Below, piece by piece: positions 1 through 8,419 of a stretch of 64,000 nucleotides of DNA. The notes beneath the pieces are model-generated. The model did no database searches and was not told where the DNA came from. It saw only the letters and a program-made list of their open reading frames with translations. The translations under genes were made by a program, and so were the position numbers. Source of the DNA: Legionella micdadei (lineage in GTDB: Bacteria; Pseudomonadota; Gammaproteobacteria; Legionellales; Legionellaceae); contig NZ_LN614830.1 of the NCBI RefSeq assembly GCF_000953635.1, positions 1,727,001-1,791,000 on the forward strand, written 5' to 3'. Every line of letters starts with the position of its first letter. Within the stretch, counting starts at the first letter, position 1.

Positions 1-1006
1 CCCGTTCAACCCTTGCTCGACGGCGTTTCTCAAATAGCATTAATGTGTGTGGTATAAATTCAACGCCCGTTCGAGAAAGCATATCATTTAATACCGCCGC
101 TGATTCCAATGCCATAGATGCACCAACGCCAGCTGTAGGTAAAAAAGCTGCCGCTGAATCTCCAAGCAAAACAACGCGATTTGAATGCCATGTCATTGAT
201 CGTTGATCATTTAAAGGCCAGAAGAAAATTGAGGCATCATCTGCCGGTAAATTTTCAAAAAAATGAGGGTATTTTTGTAAGAGAGTCGAGAATTTTTTCT
301 CAATGTAGCGTGCACGGCTAATTCCTTGCAATGCAACCTCAGCTGTTGGGCAATTAACTGCCGCAATCAGACCTACTTTCCCTTTAACTGGATAAGTACC
401 GAAAAAGCGGCCTGCTCCCCAAAATTCTTGAATCGTGTGGGTCGTTGCTGAATTTTCTTTAGACCACCATACCCAGCCACCCCAACCAGTATCGAAATAT
501 TGGTATTGATCATTCGTTAAGATAAGACTTCTGGTTTGCGAGTGTAATCCGTCGGCACCAACAACCAAATCAAAAGTTCCTTCAGTTTTGTTACTAAAGC
601 GAACAGTCACTTCGTGCTCGTTTTGATGCAAAGAGTCAATTTGAGTATTAAATTGGATTGCCAGATCACCACAGGATTTGTGAATAAGGTTCAGAAGTTC
701 ATAACGACTAATCAATTGATAGGGTCCATATTTCCTTACTATGGGCGAAAATGAAAACTGTTTAAGCAGTTTTCCCTCACTCGTGTAAGCCTGATACCAT
801 TCACCAGCTACCGAGCATTCAAGGTATTGATCATAACAGTCGAGGGCGCGTAATACATTGGCACCGGTAGGGTATAACCCCAGCATATAGCCTACATCAT
901 CAAGAGATGTTGCTCTGTCAATGACGAAAGGAGTGACACCTCTTTGTTTAAGTAGCCCAGCTAAAGACAACCCAGCGATTCCCGCCCCGATGATCAGTAC
1001 TCTCAT
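1..1006 (-). CDS. FAD-dependent monooxygenase, 3' end cut by window edge
   Basis: The gene reads leftward from an ATG at 1006 and stays open to base 1, so the C-terminus is missing. The first residues, MRVLIIGAGIAGLSLAGLLK, form a dinucleotide-binding Rossmann motif (GxGxxG), and a typical acidic residue follows shortly after (FVID). This pattern is that of the PHBH/UbiH-type flavoprotein hydroxylases, which use FAD and NAD(P)H to hydroxylate aromatic or related substrates in the cytosol. The substrate cannot be told from the sequence. It faces away from the Ku gene. The fold is secure; the specific reaction is unknown. Confidence 0.85.
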   Translation of the reverse strand, partial: MRVLIIGAGIAGLSLAGLLKQRGVTPFVIDRATSLDDVGYMLGLYPTGANVLRALDCYDQYLECSVAGEWYQAYTSEGKLLKQFSFSPIVRKYGPYQLISRYELLNLIHKSCGDLAIQFNTQIDSLHQNEHEVTVRFSNKTEGTFDLVVGADGLHSQTRSLILTNDQYQYFDTGWGGWVWWSKENSATTHTIQEFWGAGRFFGTYPVKGKVGLIAAVNCPTAEVALQGISRARYIEKKFSTLLQKYPHFFENLPADDASIFFWPLNDQRSMTWHSNRVVLLGDSAAAFLPTAGVGASMALESAAVLNDMLSRTGVEFIPHTLMLFEKRRRARVER

Positions 1007-1090
1007 GAATGGCATCCCTGTTATTTGCGCTCTTACAATTATTAATATACCTTTAAATAATAGGCAACACAGGGTTAAAGGATTAAAAAA

Positions 1091-1183
1091 ATGAATCAAA
1101 AATTAGTTGTCATTATCTCCTTACTCATAATCGTGGCTACGCTCTATTTATTTTTTCCAGACACAGCAAATGCAACTACATAA
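1091..1183 (+). CDS. Possible 30-aa single-pass membrane peptide
   Basis: A short reading frame of 30 codons starts with MNQKLVVIISLLIIVATLYL, which is one clear hydrophobic helix, and ends in a short polar tail. It lies between the divergent monooxygenase gene and ku. No strong ribosome binding site is visible, so it may be a chance frame. No function can be assigned. Confidence 0.35.
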   Translation: MNQKLVVIISLLIIVATLYLFFPDTANATT

Positions 1184-1228
1184 ACCCCTAAACTATACTT
1201 AAGGGATAAACTATCTCATTGAGGAATA

Positions 1229-2065
1229 ATGATGCGAGCCATCTGGAAAGGCGATATTTCTTTTGGATTAGTTACTATTCCTATACAAATTATACCTGTT
1301 GAAGAAAGGAATGAATTGAAATTCCATTTATTGGATTCCCGTGATCACGCTCGCATTCGCTATAAACGGGTTAATAGTGAAACTGACAAAGAAGTCCCTT
1401 GGGAAAATATTGTTAAAGGGTATGAATATGATAAGGGAGCCTATATTGTTATTGATGAGCAAGCTTTCGAAGACGCAAGTCCTGATTTGTATAAATCCAT
1501 CGATATAGAAGAATTTGTTGACCTTAATGAAATAGACAATTTGTATTTCGAAAAACCGTACTATGCACTTCCCGATTCAAAAAATCAAAAAGCATATGTT
1601 CTTTTAAGGGAAGCATTAAAAAAAACTCGAAAAGTAGGGGTGGCAAAAGCAATTATTCGGACAAAAGAGTACATCAGCCTAGTGATGGCTCACGATAAAG
1701 CCCTTGTCCTGTACCTTATCCATTTTGACGAAACGATACGTAAAGAAGATGATTTTAAGCTTCCAACCGAATCGCTTAATACTTACAAGATCAGTGCGCG
1801 TGAAATGGAAGTGGCAGTTAATCTTATTAATGACCTTAGCGCTAAATGGGAGCCTCAAAAATATCACGATGAATACCGTGAGGCCATGAATAAATGGCTC
1901 GAAAAAAAGGCAAAAGAAGTTCAAAAAGAGGCAGGAAAGAAAGTCACTGCCCGTCGCCGAACACCTGAAGATGTAGTGGATTTTATTACTTTACTAAAAA
2001 AAAGCATGGGCAAAAAAAAGAAGCTGGATTCCGAGAAAGATAATAAGAAACAATCTAAAAAATAA
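1229..2065 (+). CDS. ku: Ku protein, bacterial non-homologous end joining
   Basis: This 278-aa protein starts MMRAIWKGDISFGLVTIPIQ, the characteristic opening of bacterial Ku. The Ku core covers about residues 3-190 and the C-terminal 80 residues are rich in lysine, as in other bacterial Ku proteins. Ku is known to form a homodimeric ring that binds double-strand DNA ends and recruits the ligase LigD. A GAGG sequence lies just before two adjacent ATG codons, and either could be used. No ligD is present within this window, so the partner must be elsewhere or absent. The gene faces a CBS-domain gene, with a symmetrical hairpin between them. Confidence 0.95.
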   Translation: MMRAIWKGDISFGLVTIPIQIIPVEERNELKFHLLDSRDHARIRYKRVNSETDKEVPWENIVKGYEYDKGAYIVIDEQAFEDASPDLYKSIDIEEFVDLNEIDNLYFEKPYYALPDSKNQKAYVLLREALKKTRKVGVAKAIIRTKEYISLVMAHDKALVLYLIHFDETIRKEDDFKLPTESLNTYKISAREMEVAVNLINDLSAKWEPQKYHDEYREAMNKWLEKKAKEVQKEAGKKVTARRRTPEDVVDFITLLKKSMGKKKKLDSEKDNKKQSKK

Positions 2066-2102
2066 AGTAAAAAAAGCAAGTTAATATAATTAATTAAATA
2101 CC

Positions 2103-2145
2103 AAAATAGTATTGAATTTATCTTGCGTAATTTCAATACTATTTT
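2103..2145. terminator. Symmetrical hairpin between convergent ku and CBS genes
   Basis: A perfect 14-bp inverted repeat (AAAATAGTATTGAA at 2103-2116 and its complement at 2132-2145) encloses a 15-nt loop. It sits between two convergent genes, where it could end transcription from both sides. It is AT-rich and lacks a strong GC core, so termination efficiency is uncertain. Confidence 0.5.
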
Positions 2146-2163
2146 AGTATATCTAGTTGGATT

Positions 2164-2580
2164 TTAGTGCTTTGAAATTTCTCCTAATAAGCCAGCACTT
2201 AAATCTTTATCACAACGTAATGAAATATCACCCAAAGATAAGATGCCAGCTAATCGCTTATTTTTATTTAATACAACAAGGCGACGAATTTGCTTTTCTC
2301 TCATACATTTTGCAGCTTCATTTACATCATCGGTATCATAGCAATAATGTATCCCTTTATGCATTACATTACTTACTGGAGTGTCGAAGCCTTTATGAGA
2401 TGCAACTGCTGAGATGACAATATCTCGATCGGTTAATGCGCCAATAATTTTATCAGTTTTTTTGTCTCCTATTGGCAAAAAACCGGTGTTTAACTGTTGC
2501 ATTTTTCGTGCAGCTTCTTCAATGGTTGCCGTTGAGAACAAATATTCCGCATGAGGTGTCATAACGTCCCTGACTTGCAT
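2164..2580 (-). CDS. CBS-domain pair protein
   Basis: A 138-aa protein made almost entirely of two CBS domains, about residues 7-60 and 75-130. Visible CBS signatures include TGFLPIGDKKTDKIIGALTDRD in the first half and RRLVVLNKNKRLAGILSLGD in the second. Stand-alone CBS pairs bind adenine nucleotides and act as energy or stress sensors; the ligand and partner here are unknown. It has its own leader of about 290 bases before the next gene and is transcribed toward ku. Confidence 0.9.
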   Translation of the reverse strand: MQVRDVMTPHAEYLFSTATIEEAARKMQQLNTGFLPIGDKKTDKIIGALTDRDIVISAVASHKGFDTPVSNVMHKGIHYCYDTDDVNEAAKCMREKQIRRLVVLNKNKRLAGILSLGDISLRCDKDLSAGLLGEISKH

Positions 2581-2869
2581 GATAATCTCCTTGAAATTTT
2601 AAGTGTAGTTCTAATCCGTAAACCTTTCTAAAAAAGTGTAGTTTAAAAATAAAAAAATTCAATTTTTCACATATTAATTTTTTATAATATTTATCAAAAA
2701 TACTATAGAAAAGAAAGTTTGAGGATAAATTCGCCAAGACAGCTGAACAGATGAAAATCGCCTTGATTATTCAGAGGCTATGAGAATCTTAGACTCTTTT
2801 ATCGCAGGAAGGCTTTAGAACAATTATATATTTGACAATATAGTCTAATTTATATGAAAATATCTAAAT

Positions 2870-3499
2870 GTGTGTCTAATTAATCCTAAAATGAAAAAAG
2901 CAATCAAAGCCTTTCTTCCTACTGCAGAGGCAATCCAAAAATTGTTACATCCTTATGCTGAAGTAGTGGTGCATGACATTAAATTAAATCAAATAGTGGC
3001 CATTTTTCACCCTGTTTCAAAAAGAAAAGTGGGCGATTCATCCTTATTTAGTAGAGAAGAGGAGATGGCAATGTTGGAAGATTGCATAGGTCCTTATGAG
3101 AAGATGGGTTGGGATGGTAGAAAACTAAAATCCGTAAGCAGCATCATAAGGGACGATAAGAATAAACCGGTAGGAATGTTATGTATTAACCTTGATGTAT
3201 CACAGCTAGATAAAATAAACCGTTTCATTTCTGCATTCGTTGATAGTGAAAAATTTTCGCCACAACCAGCACCTTTATTTCAAGATGACTGGCAAGAGAG
3301 AATAAACAAATATGTCCACATTTATCTCAAAGAACATCATCTCACTTTAGAATCGTTAGCTCGTTCAGAAAAAAAGGAGCTTATTAAACATTTACATCGA
3401 ATAGGGGCGTTTACTGGTAAAAATGCGGCTTCCTACATTGCTCAGATCATCGGAGTATCCAGAGCAACAATTTACAACTATTTAGCAATTTCAGAATAA
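2870..3499 (+). CDS. DauR/YheO-type transcriptional regulator
   Basis: A 209-aa protein with a PAS_6 (YheO-like) sensor domain at about residues 15-125 and an HTH_22-type DNA-binding domain at about 145-207; the recognition helix region contains GVSRATIYNYL. Family members include DauR, which controls D-arginine catabolism in Pseudomonas. It lies 12 bases before the lyase gene and is almost certainly co-transcribed with it, so it probably controls this amino-acid operon. Two starts are possible (2870, or ATG at 2891 giving MKKAIKAF); neither has a good ribosome binding site. Confidence 0.85.
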   Translation: MCLINPKMKKAIKAFLPTAEAIQKLLHPYAEVVVHDIKLNQIVAIFHPVSKRKVGDSSLFSREEEMAMLEDCIGPYEKMGWDGRKLKSVSSIIRDDKNKPVGMLCINLDVSQLDKINRFISAFVDSEKFSPQPAPLFQDDWQERINKYVHIYLKEHHLTLESLARSEKKELIKHLHRIGAFTGKNAASYIAQIIGVSRATIYNYLAISE

Positions 3500-3511
3500 A
3501 GGTGAAAAAGT

Positions 3512-4486
3512 ATGCTTGATTTTAAAAAAGAAGTATTAGCTGCAGAGAGCAGAATCAGACAATATACCCGGGAAACCCCTTTAGATTACTCCATCGCATT
3601 AAGCCGTGAAACGAGAAGCAATGTGTTTTTAAAATGTGAAAATCTTCAGGTTACGGGCTCCTTTAAGGTTAGAGGGGCTATCAATAAATTATTAAGTTTG
3701 AGTCCAGCTCAGCGAGAGCAGGGAGTAGTCACGGCTTCATCGGGTAATCATGGCGCCGCAGTTGCATTTGGCTTAAATCGATTGAAAATAAAAGGGGTGG
3801 TTTTTGTTCCAGAAAATGTCTCGCCAACCAAAGTTGAAAATATTCGCAATTATACCCAGAATCTCCAGTTCTACGGGAAAGATTGTGTGCAAACTGAACT
3901 CCACGCACTCAACTATGCAAAACAACACGATATGGTTTACCTATCTCCCTATAATGATCTAAAGGTCATCGGCGGGCAAGGTACTGTAGGGCTCGAACTC
4001 ATGAGGCAACTCGATGTGATTGATGTCGTTTTTGTTCCTATCGGAGGTGGGGGATTGATTTCGGGTATTGCTTGGTATTTAAAATCAATAAATTCAAACA
4101 TCAAAATTATTGGATGTTTGCCAGAAAATTCGCCTGTTATGTCAGAGTCGATTAAAGCAGGTTGTGTTATAGAAAGAGAAACATTGCCGACCTTATCAGA
4201 TGCTACTGCTGGTGGAATTGAATCCGGGTCTATTACCTTCGATTTATGCGATCAATTTGTTGATGATTATGTTCTTGTATCTGAAGAAGAAATTAAAAGG
4301 GCTATAATCAGCTTGATAAATACCCAACACCTTTTAGTCGAAGGTGCTGCGGGTGTAGCTCTTGGAGCATTCTTAAAAACCGCGAAATCAAAGTATTCTA
4401 AACATTTTTATGGGGCAAATATTGTGGTCGTTTTAAGTGGGGCAAATATTAGTCTTGAAACATTAAAATTAGTTCTAGTACCGTAG
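3512..4486 (+). CDS. Serine/threonine dehydratase-like PLP enzyme
   Basis: A 324-aa fold-type II PLP enzyme. The PLP lysine is K52 in GSFKVRGA, the substrate loop SSGNHG is at 76-81, and a glycine-rich phosphate-binding loop (PIGGGGLISG) lies near residue 180. It lacks the C-terminal ACT regulatory domains of biosynthetic threonine deaminase, so a catabolic role is likely. Relatives include catabolic threonine deaminase, hydroxyaspartate dehydratase and the ectoine-utilisation protein EutB. The next gene begins 2 bases after its stop. Pairing with an ornithine-cyclodeaminase-like enzyme suggests a two-step amino or imino acid pathway, but the substrate is not known. Confidence 0.85.
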   Translation: MLDFKKEVLAAESRIRQYTRETPLDYSIALSRETRSNVFLKCENLQVTGSFKVRGAINKLLSLSPAQREQGVVTASSGNHGAAVAFGLNRLKIKGVVFVPENVSPTKVENIRNYTQNLQFYGKDCVQTELHALNYAKQHDMVYLSPYNDLKVIGGQGTVGLELMRQLDVIDVVFVPIGGGGLISGIAWYLKSINSNIKIIGCLPENSPVMSESIKAGCVIERETLPTLSDATAGGIESGSITFDLCDQFVDDYVLVSEEEIKRAIISLINTQHLLVEGAAGVALGAFLKTAKSKYSKHFYGANIVVVLSGANISLETLKLVLVP

Positions 4487-4487
4487 C

Positions 4488-5438
4488 ATGAAGATAATTA
4501 GCCTTGATCAAATCAAGAAATGTTTGGTTAAAATCGATATTATTTCTGAAATAGAAAAAGCATTTGTTGCCTATTCAAACGGAAAAGCCGTTGTTTCTCC
4601 CGTTGGCGAGCTCTTGTTTCAGGATCCTCCCGGTGATGTTCATATTAAATCAGGCTATATCTTGGGTGAGGAGTATTATGTCATTAAGATAGCTTCTGGA
4701 TTTTATGAAAACCCGAAATTGAATTTACCTTCTAGCAATGGTTTGATGTTGCTTTTTAGTCAGAATACCGGCGGACTTTGTAGTATCTTGCTTGATGAGG
4801 GATATCTTACTGATATAAGGACAGCAGTGGCCGGCGCTATTGTGGCCAAGTATCTTGCACCAAGAATAATCAATAAAATTGGAATGATTGGTACTGGCAC
4901 CCAAGCTAAATTGCAATTGCACTATTTGAAAAAAATAACTAGCTGTAGGGAAGTTATCGCTTTAGGGAGGAGTGATGAGAACCTTCAAAAATTTAAAATG
5001 GAAATGGAAATGGAAGGTTTTCAAGTAAATACCACAAAAGAAGTCGAAGAAATAACAACCTCGTGTAACCTTATTGTTACAACTACACCGTCTAATTTCC
5101 CCATTCTTTTTGCTAATCAAATCAAAAAGGGTACGCATATTACAGCAGTTGGAGCGGATAGTCCTAAAAAACAAGAGTTGGATGCGGACATATTTAAAAA
5201 TGCCGACGTGATTGTTGCAGATAGTATCATGCAGTGTACTAAGCACGGAGAGATTGCCCATGCGATACGTAAAAAAATAATCGATAAGTCTAAGTTGATT
5301 GAATTAGGGGATATCCTATCCGGAATGAGACAGGGCCGGAAAAATAATGAACAAGTTACTGTTGCAGATTTAACTGGCCTAGCTGTCCAAGATCTGCAAA
5401 TAGCTAAATCAGTTTTTGAATCAATTAGGAAAACCTAA
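4488..5438 (+). CDS. Ornithine cyclodeaminase / mu-crystallin family enzyme
   Basis: A 316-aa protein of the OCD/mu-crystallin family. A Rossmann NAD(P) loop, GTGTQA, is at 135-140, and the family lysine lies in IKIASGF (K67). Known members include ornithine and alanine cyclodeaminases or dehydrogenases, EutC and iminosuccinate reductase (BhcD). The gene is tightly coupled to the upstream dehydratase (2-base gap), and both are behind a DauR-like regulator. The pairing resembles eutB-eutC and the dehydratase/reductase pair of the hydroxyaspartate cycle; choosing between these needs a search. Confidence 0.85.
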   Translation: MKIISLDQIKKCLVKIDIISEIEKAFVAYSNGKAVVSPVGELLFQDPPGDVHIKSGYILGEEYYVIKIASGFYENPKLNLPSSNGLMLLFSQNTGGLCSILLDEGYLTDIRTAVAGAIVAKYLAPRIINKIGMIGTGTQAKLQLHYLKKITSCREVIALGRSDENLQKFKMEMEMEGFQVNTTKEVEEITTSCNLIVTTTPSNFPILFANQIKKGTHITAVGADSPKKQELDADIFKNADVIVADSIMQCTKHGEIAHAIRKKIIDKSKLIELGDILSGMRQGRKNNEQVTVADLTGLAVQDLQIAKSVFESIRKT

Positions 5439-5672
5439 TACTTTTTGCCCGTTAGTATGTTTTTGCACAGCTTTCGCGCTATTATCGATTTCCTTTTTTG
5501 ACTCCTTTTTCGGGTCAGCTTTAAAAAATTTATCTTTCGTTTTTGAGGGAAGTTGACTGTCATCAAAAGATCTCTTTTCACCCTTAATCCTCAACCAACT
5601 GTTTGCATACTCCACTGCATCGATTTCAGTAGCTTTCTCATAACCAAAGCCATATTGCTTGGTGTTGTACAA
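5421..5672 (-). CDS. Hypothetical 83-aa protein, possibly a fragment
   Basis: An 83-codon frame whose 3' end overlaps the end of the cyclodeaminase-like gene by 18 bases on the other strand. The product is hydrophilic and lysine-rich in its second half (a run near KADPKKESKKEI). No domain is recognised. Its position in a decayed stretch next to a pseudogene suggests that it may be the tail of a lost gene. Confidence 0.35.
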   Translation of the reverse strand: MYNTKQYGFGYEKATEIDAVEYANSWLRIKGEKRSFDDSQLPSKTKDKFFKADPKKESKKEIDNSAKAVQKHTNGQKVLGFPN

Positions 5673-5777
5673 TTTCCAAATTAATATTTTGAATAAGTTT
5701 ATTTCGTAAGTCTACCGAGACGGTATAACTTTTTGCCCAATTAATTAATATTTGAAATACCCGAACAAATATATTTT

Positions 5778-6084
5778 TTAATTGGTTGCTGATTCGCAAA
5801 TTTGAACTAGATCATCATCTTTAATTGGTCTACCAACCCAGACGTATTGAAATAGTGATGGAATAGATTGAATAGTTTCAATTCGTTCTTTCATTAATAA
5901 CCAAGAAATGGCATGGCTAATCTGTTCAAATATTATTCTATTTTTGTTAATGCAGAAAACATAATTTAGCTTGCATTCGATTCCGATTTGGAATGATTTG
6001 TCTCTAATAGAACTGACTAATCCAGTTAAGTGATGATAATGGCAGAATGGATTTAGAAGTTTTATTTAATTTGTAAATTTTCAT
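5778..6084 (-). pseudogene. Frameshifted remnant of a small protein gene
   Basis: On the minus strand an ATG at 6084 opens MKIYKLNKTSKSILP and soon stops. A neighbouring frame then carries about 90 protein-like codons (including HHLTGLVSSIRDKSFQIGIE and WLLMKERIETIQSIPSLFQY) to a stop at 5778. Both frames look coding, and joining them with one frameshift gives one protein of about 100 aa. The family is not recognised. The stretch 5673-6247 otherwise holds no gene, only a short GC-rich hairpin (TGCTCAC/GTGAGCA, 6226-6242) near the end of the next gene. Confidence 0.45.
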
Positions 6085-6247
6085 TTCGATCGATGTGTAA
6101 AGAAAAAGGAGTTCATTGTAGGGCGCAGCGGGATTTCAAGAAGTTGCACAATGCTAAATTACATATAATCCCTCGCTGTGCTCGTAAGTGAGGGAATCGG
6201 GCTGTTTCTAGGAGGGGCACCTCAATGCTCACCAAGTGAGCAGTCTA

Positions 6248-7738
6248 TTAATTGCTGTTTCTATAAGCTCTTGGCAAATCTTCTTCCACCTGACAAACTG
6301 ATGAAGGATTAAATGCGCTAAATAAGCGATATATTCCTGCAATAAAACTAGAGCCTCGAGAGCTAGGGGGATAGTCCTTTAGCTGTGATTGCCGATTGAT
6401 TTGCGCCGGTAATTCAGCCTGCTCAGTAGCGGCGGCTTCTAATGACACTTCCTGATAAAAAGCATTGGTATTGGAATATAGTGAAACTTCATCAATCTCT
6501 GCCTTTTCATCTTCTTCGGTTATGTGGTTGAAAGGGGGTTTTTCTTCACTTAGTTTCTTATAACTGTCTTCATCCAGTGAGATGAATTCATATTGTGAAA
6601 AAATTTCCTCGAGCTGCCCGGGCATTAAGCTGCTTTGAAATTCATCAAAAAAAGATTTTTTTACCTCAAACTGTATTTCATTTAAAATTAATTCAGGAAT
6701 ATTCCAGGTTGGCACTTTATCGAGTGTTTTTGAGTTATTGATTTGAGTTATTAACTCTTCTTTTTGGCTAGAGTTCTTTACGAAAGCCACTACCATTTCT
6801 TTCATCATGGCTTTTAACTTTTCACCTGCTGTTTCCTTGGTAATATAAATTATTTCCACATCCTCATGAATTCCAGCGTTTAGTGTGTCGGTTAGCTTGT
6901 TAATGGTGCCTCCTGCACAAATAGGTTTGTCCTCACCACCTAAATCGCAACCTAACAAATCTAAGTTATAACCCCTCTGTATTTCATACAAATGTTTAAC
7001 AAAACTTTCTTCTACGGTTTTTATATCACATTTAAGGGCACCGTTTTTTTGATCATGAGCTCCCTCCCAAACCAATGCCAAAATATGCTTGATTGTTAAT
7101 TTGGATCCTGCTTCCTTATTGCCAAACATCGTGTCCATTCGCGCTATAAAGCGAATCGCGGCTTCACGCTCCAACTGGGATGTCTCTGGTAAATTTTGAG
7201 CATTAATCTGTTGAGCAAACTTTTTAATAGCCGCTATATTTTTGTCAATATCCATTTGAGCATATCGACGATTTAGCCGCTGCAAGGACTCTGTTACCGA
7301 TTTATGGACACTTGCTGTATGAGTACTTTGAGCTTCATTAAGGAGTACAGGGGGAGCTACTACCCTAGTTGTCAATGCACCAGGAGCTAATTCTTGTCTT
7401 TCTGGACGCATCATTCTGGCGCCAATAATTTCACTATAAACAGATGGAAAACTAAACTGCTCCTGGAAAGCATAATGAGTTCCATCAAAAATATTAGTAA
7501 AACCTAAGATCTGATAGTTATCGTTATTAAGAAGTTCATAACGAACGATGAAGTATAAGCGGCTTGGGTGCATTGTCCATCTACTCAAGATCTCCAACGC
7601 GTCTACCTCTGTTGCAAAATCAATTGTCGGTTCATGTCTGAAATTGCCTGTACGAATGTGCTGTGCGATATCTGCAGGGGTAAGCGTGACTCTGTGATAA
7701 TTTGCATTAGTAATGAATATTGCGGTATATCTAGGCAT
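6248..7738 (-). CDS. Large orphan protein, candidate Dot/Icm effector
   Basis: A 496-aa protein of no recognised family. It has no signal peptide or transmembrane segment. Residues 140-175 are predicted helical and charged, a cysteine/glycine motif (ICAGGTINKL) lies near 273-282, and the last 110 residues include an acidic stretch (EEDEKAEIDE), a feature common near the C-terminus of Dot/Icm substrates. It is flanked by decayed sequence and other orphan genes, a usual setting for effector genes. The effector call is inference from size, composition and context only. Confidence 0.6.
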   Translation of the reverse strand: MPRYTAIFITNANYHRVTLTPADIAQHIRTGNFRHEPTIDFATEVDALEILSRWTMHPSRLYFIVRYELLNNDNYQILGFTNIFDGTHYAFQEQFSFPSVYSEIIGARMMRPERQELAPGALTTRVVAPPVLLNEAQSTHTASVHKSVTESLQRLNRRYAQMDIDKNIAAIKKFAQQINAQNLPETSQLEREAAIRFIARMDTMFGNKEAGSKLTIKHILALVWEGAHDQKNGALKCDIKTVEESFVKHLYEIQRGYNLDLLGCDLGGEDKPICAGGTINKLTDTLNAGIHEDVEIIYITKETAGEKLKAMMKEMVVAFVKNSSQKEELITQINNSKTLDKVPTWNIPELILNEIQFEVKKSFFDEFQSSLMPGQLEEIFSQYEFISLDEDSYKKLSEEKPPFNHITEEDEKAEIDEVSLYSNTNAFYQEVSLEAAATEQAELPAQINRQSQLKDYPPSSRGSSFIAGIYRLFSAFNPSSVCQVEEDLPRAYRNSN

Positions 7739-8419
7739 GATAATTTCCTCATCTGATTAAAACGTAATCAGTCTAAATACCACGTATTAAGACTTTGTTA
7801 ATCAAGAAGGAAATTTGGGAATGCGCATAATTCGCATGTGGAATATTTTGGAAGTAGTTACGTTGCCAGACAAAAAAATCCCTACCTAAGAGAGAAGGGC
7901 ATATTTAGAAGCACTAAAAAATCATTAATAGGAAGGACGTTTAGCTGTCCAAGCCTTTACTTTTGGTGCTAATTAATAGCGAGAGATTACCGGTTTTTTA
8001 GTTCGAATTTATCAATATGATTGTTGCTATACTAGGGTGATAGATAGTCACCAGATTGATAAGACAAACAAGCTGTATAAGAACATCAAAGAGGAACCAA
8101 TGTAAAAACGCCATTAAGTGCCTATCACTTGATACTTCACTAGATCTAGCAAGTTTAATGGCAATCTTGATGAATAACGGATGCAAATTCAAGGGATCAT
8201 ATCATTCAGTTACGAATTTTAAAGTATGTTCATAACCATCTGTTCTGAACAATATGGATACATTACTCGGCTTAATGCAGATAGTTCAAGAAATTTGAAT
8301 GCTGAGCTATTTGTCATTCCTTTTAAGAAAAAGAGATTGAAAATAATTCGTTCTGAATGATTTATATAGAAATGTACAATTGAATACTCAGTTCTCAATT
8401 CCTAAAGGAGAATTTTTGA
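7739..8419. other. Long intergenic region with remnants
   Basis: About 680 bases lie between divergent orphan genes. An imperfect 10-bp inverted repeat (7910-7919 with 7961-7970, one mismatch) encloses 41 bases. A 64-codon minus frame at 7998-8192 looks accidental. One short plus-strand frame at 8226-8360 has protein-like composition and is listed separately. The upstream regions of both flanking genes must be here, but no convincing promoter was recognised. Confidence 0.5.
8226..8360 (+). CDS. Possible 44-aa protein or gene remnant
   Basis: A 44-codon frame (begins MFITICSEQYGYITRLNADS, ends in a basic tail) lies just upstream of the 386-aa orphan gene. There is no ribosome binding site and a stop codon sits 6 bases before the ATG. 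The composition looks like real protein, so it may be the end of a lost gene. No family is recognised. Confidence 0.25.
   Translation: MFITICSEQYGYITRLNADSSRNLNAELFVIPFKKKRLKIIRSE

Noticed and set aside
7998-8192. 64-codon minus-strand frame
   Set aside because: No ribosome site; composition looks accidental in an AT-rich intergenic region.
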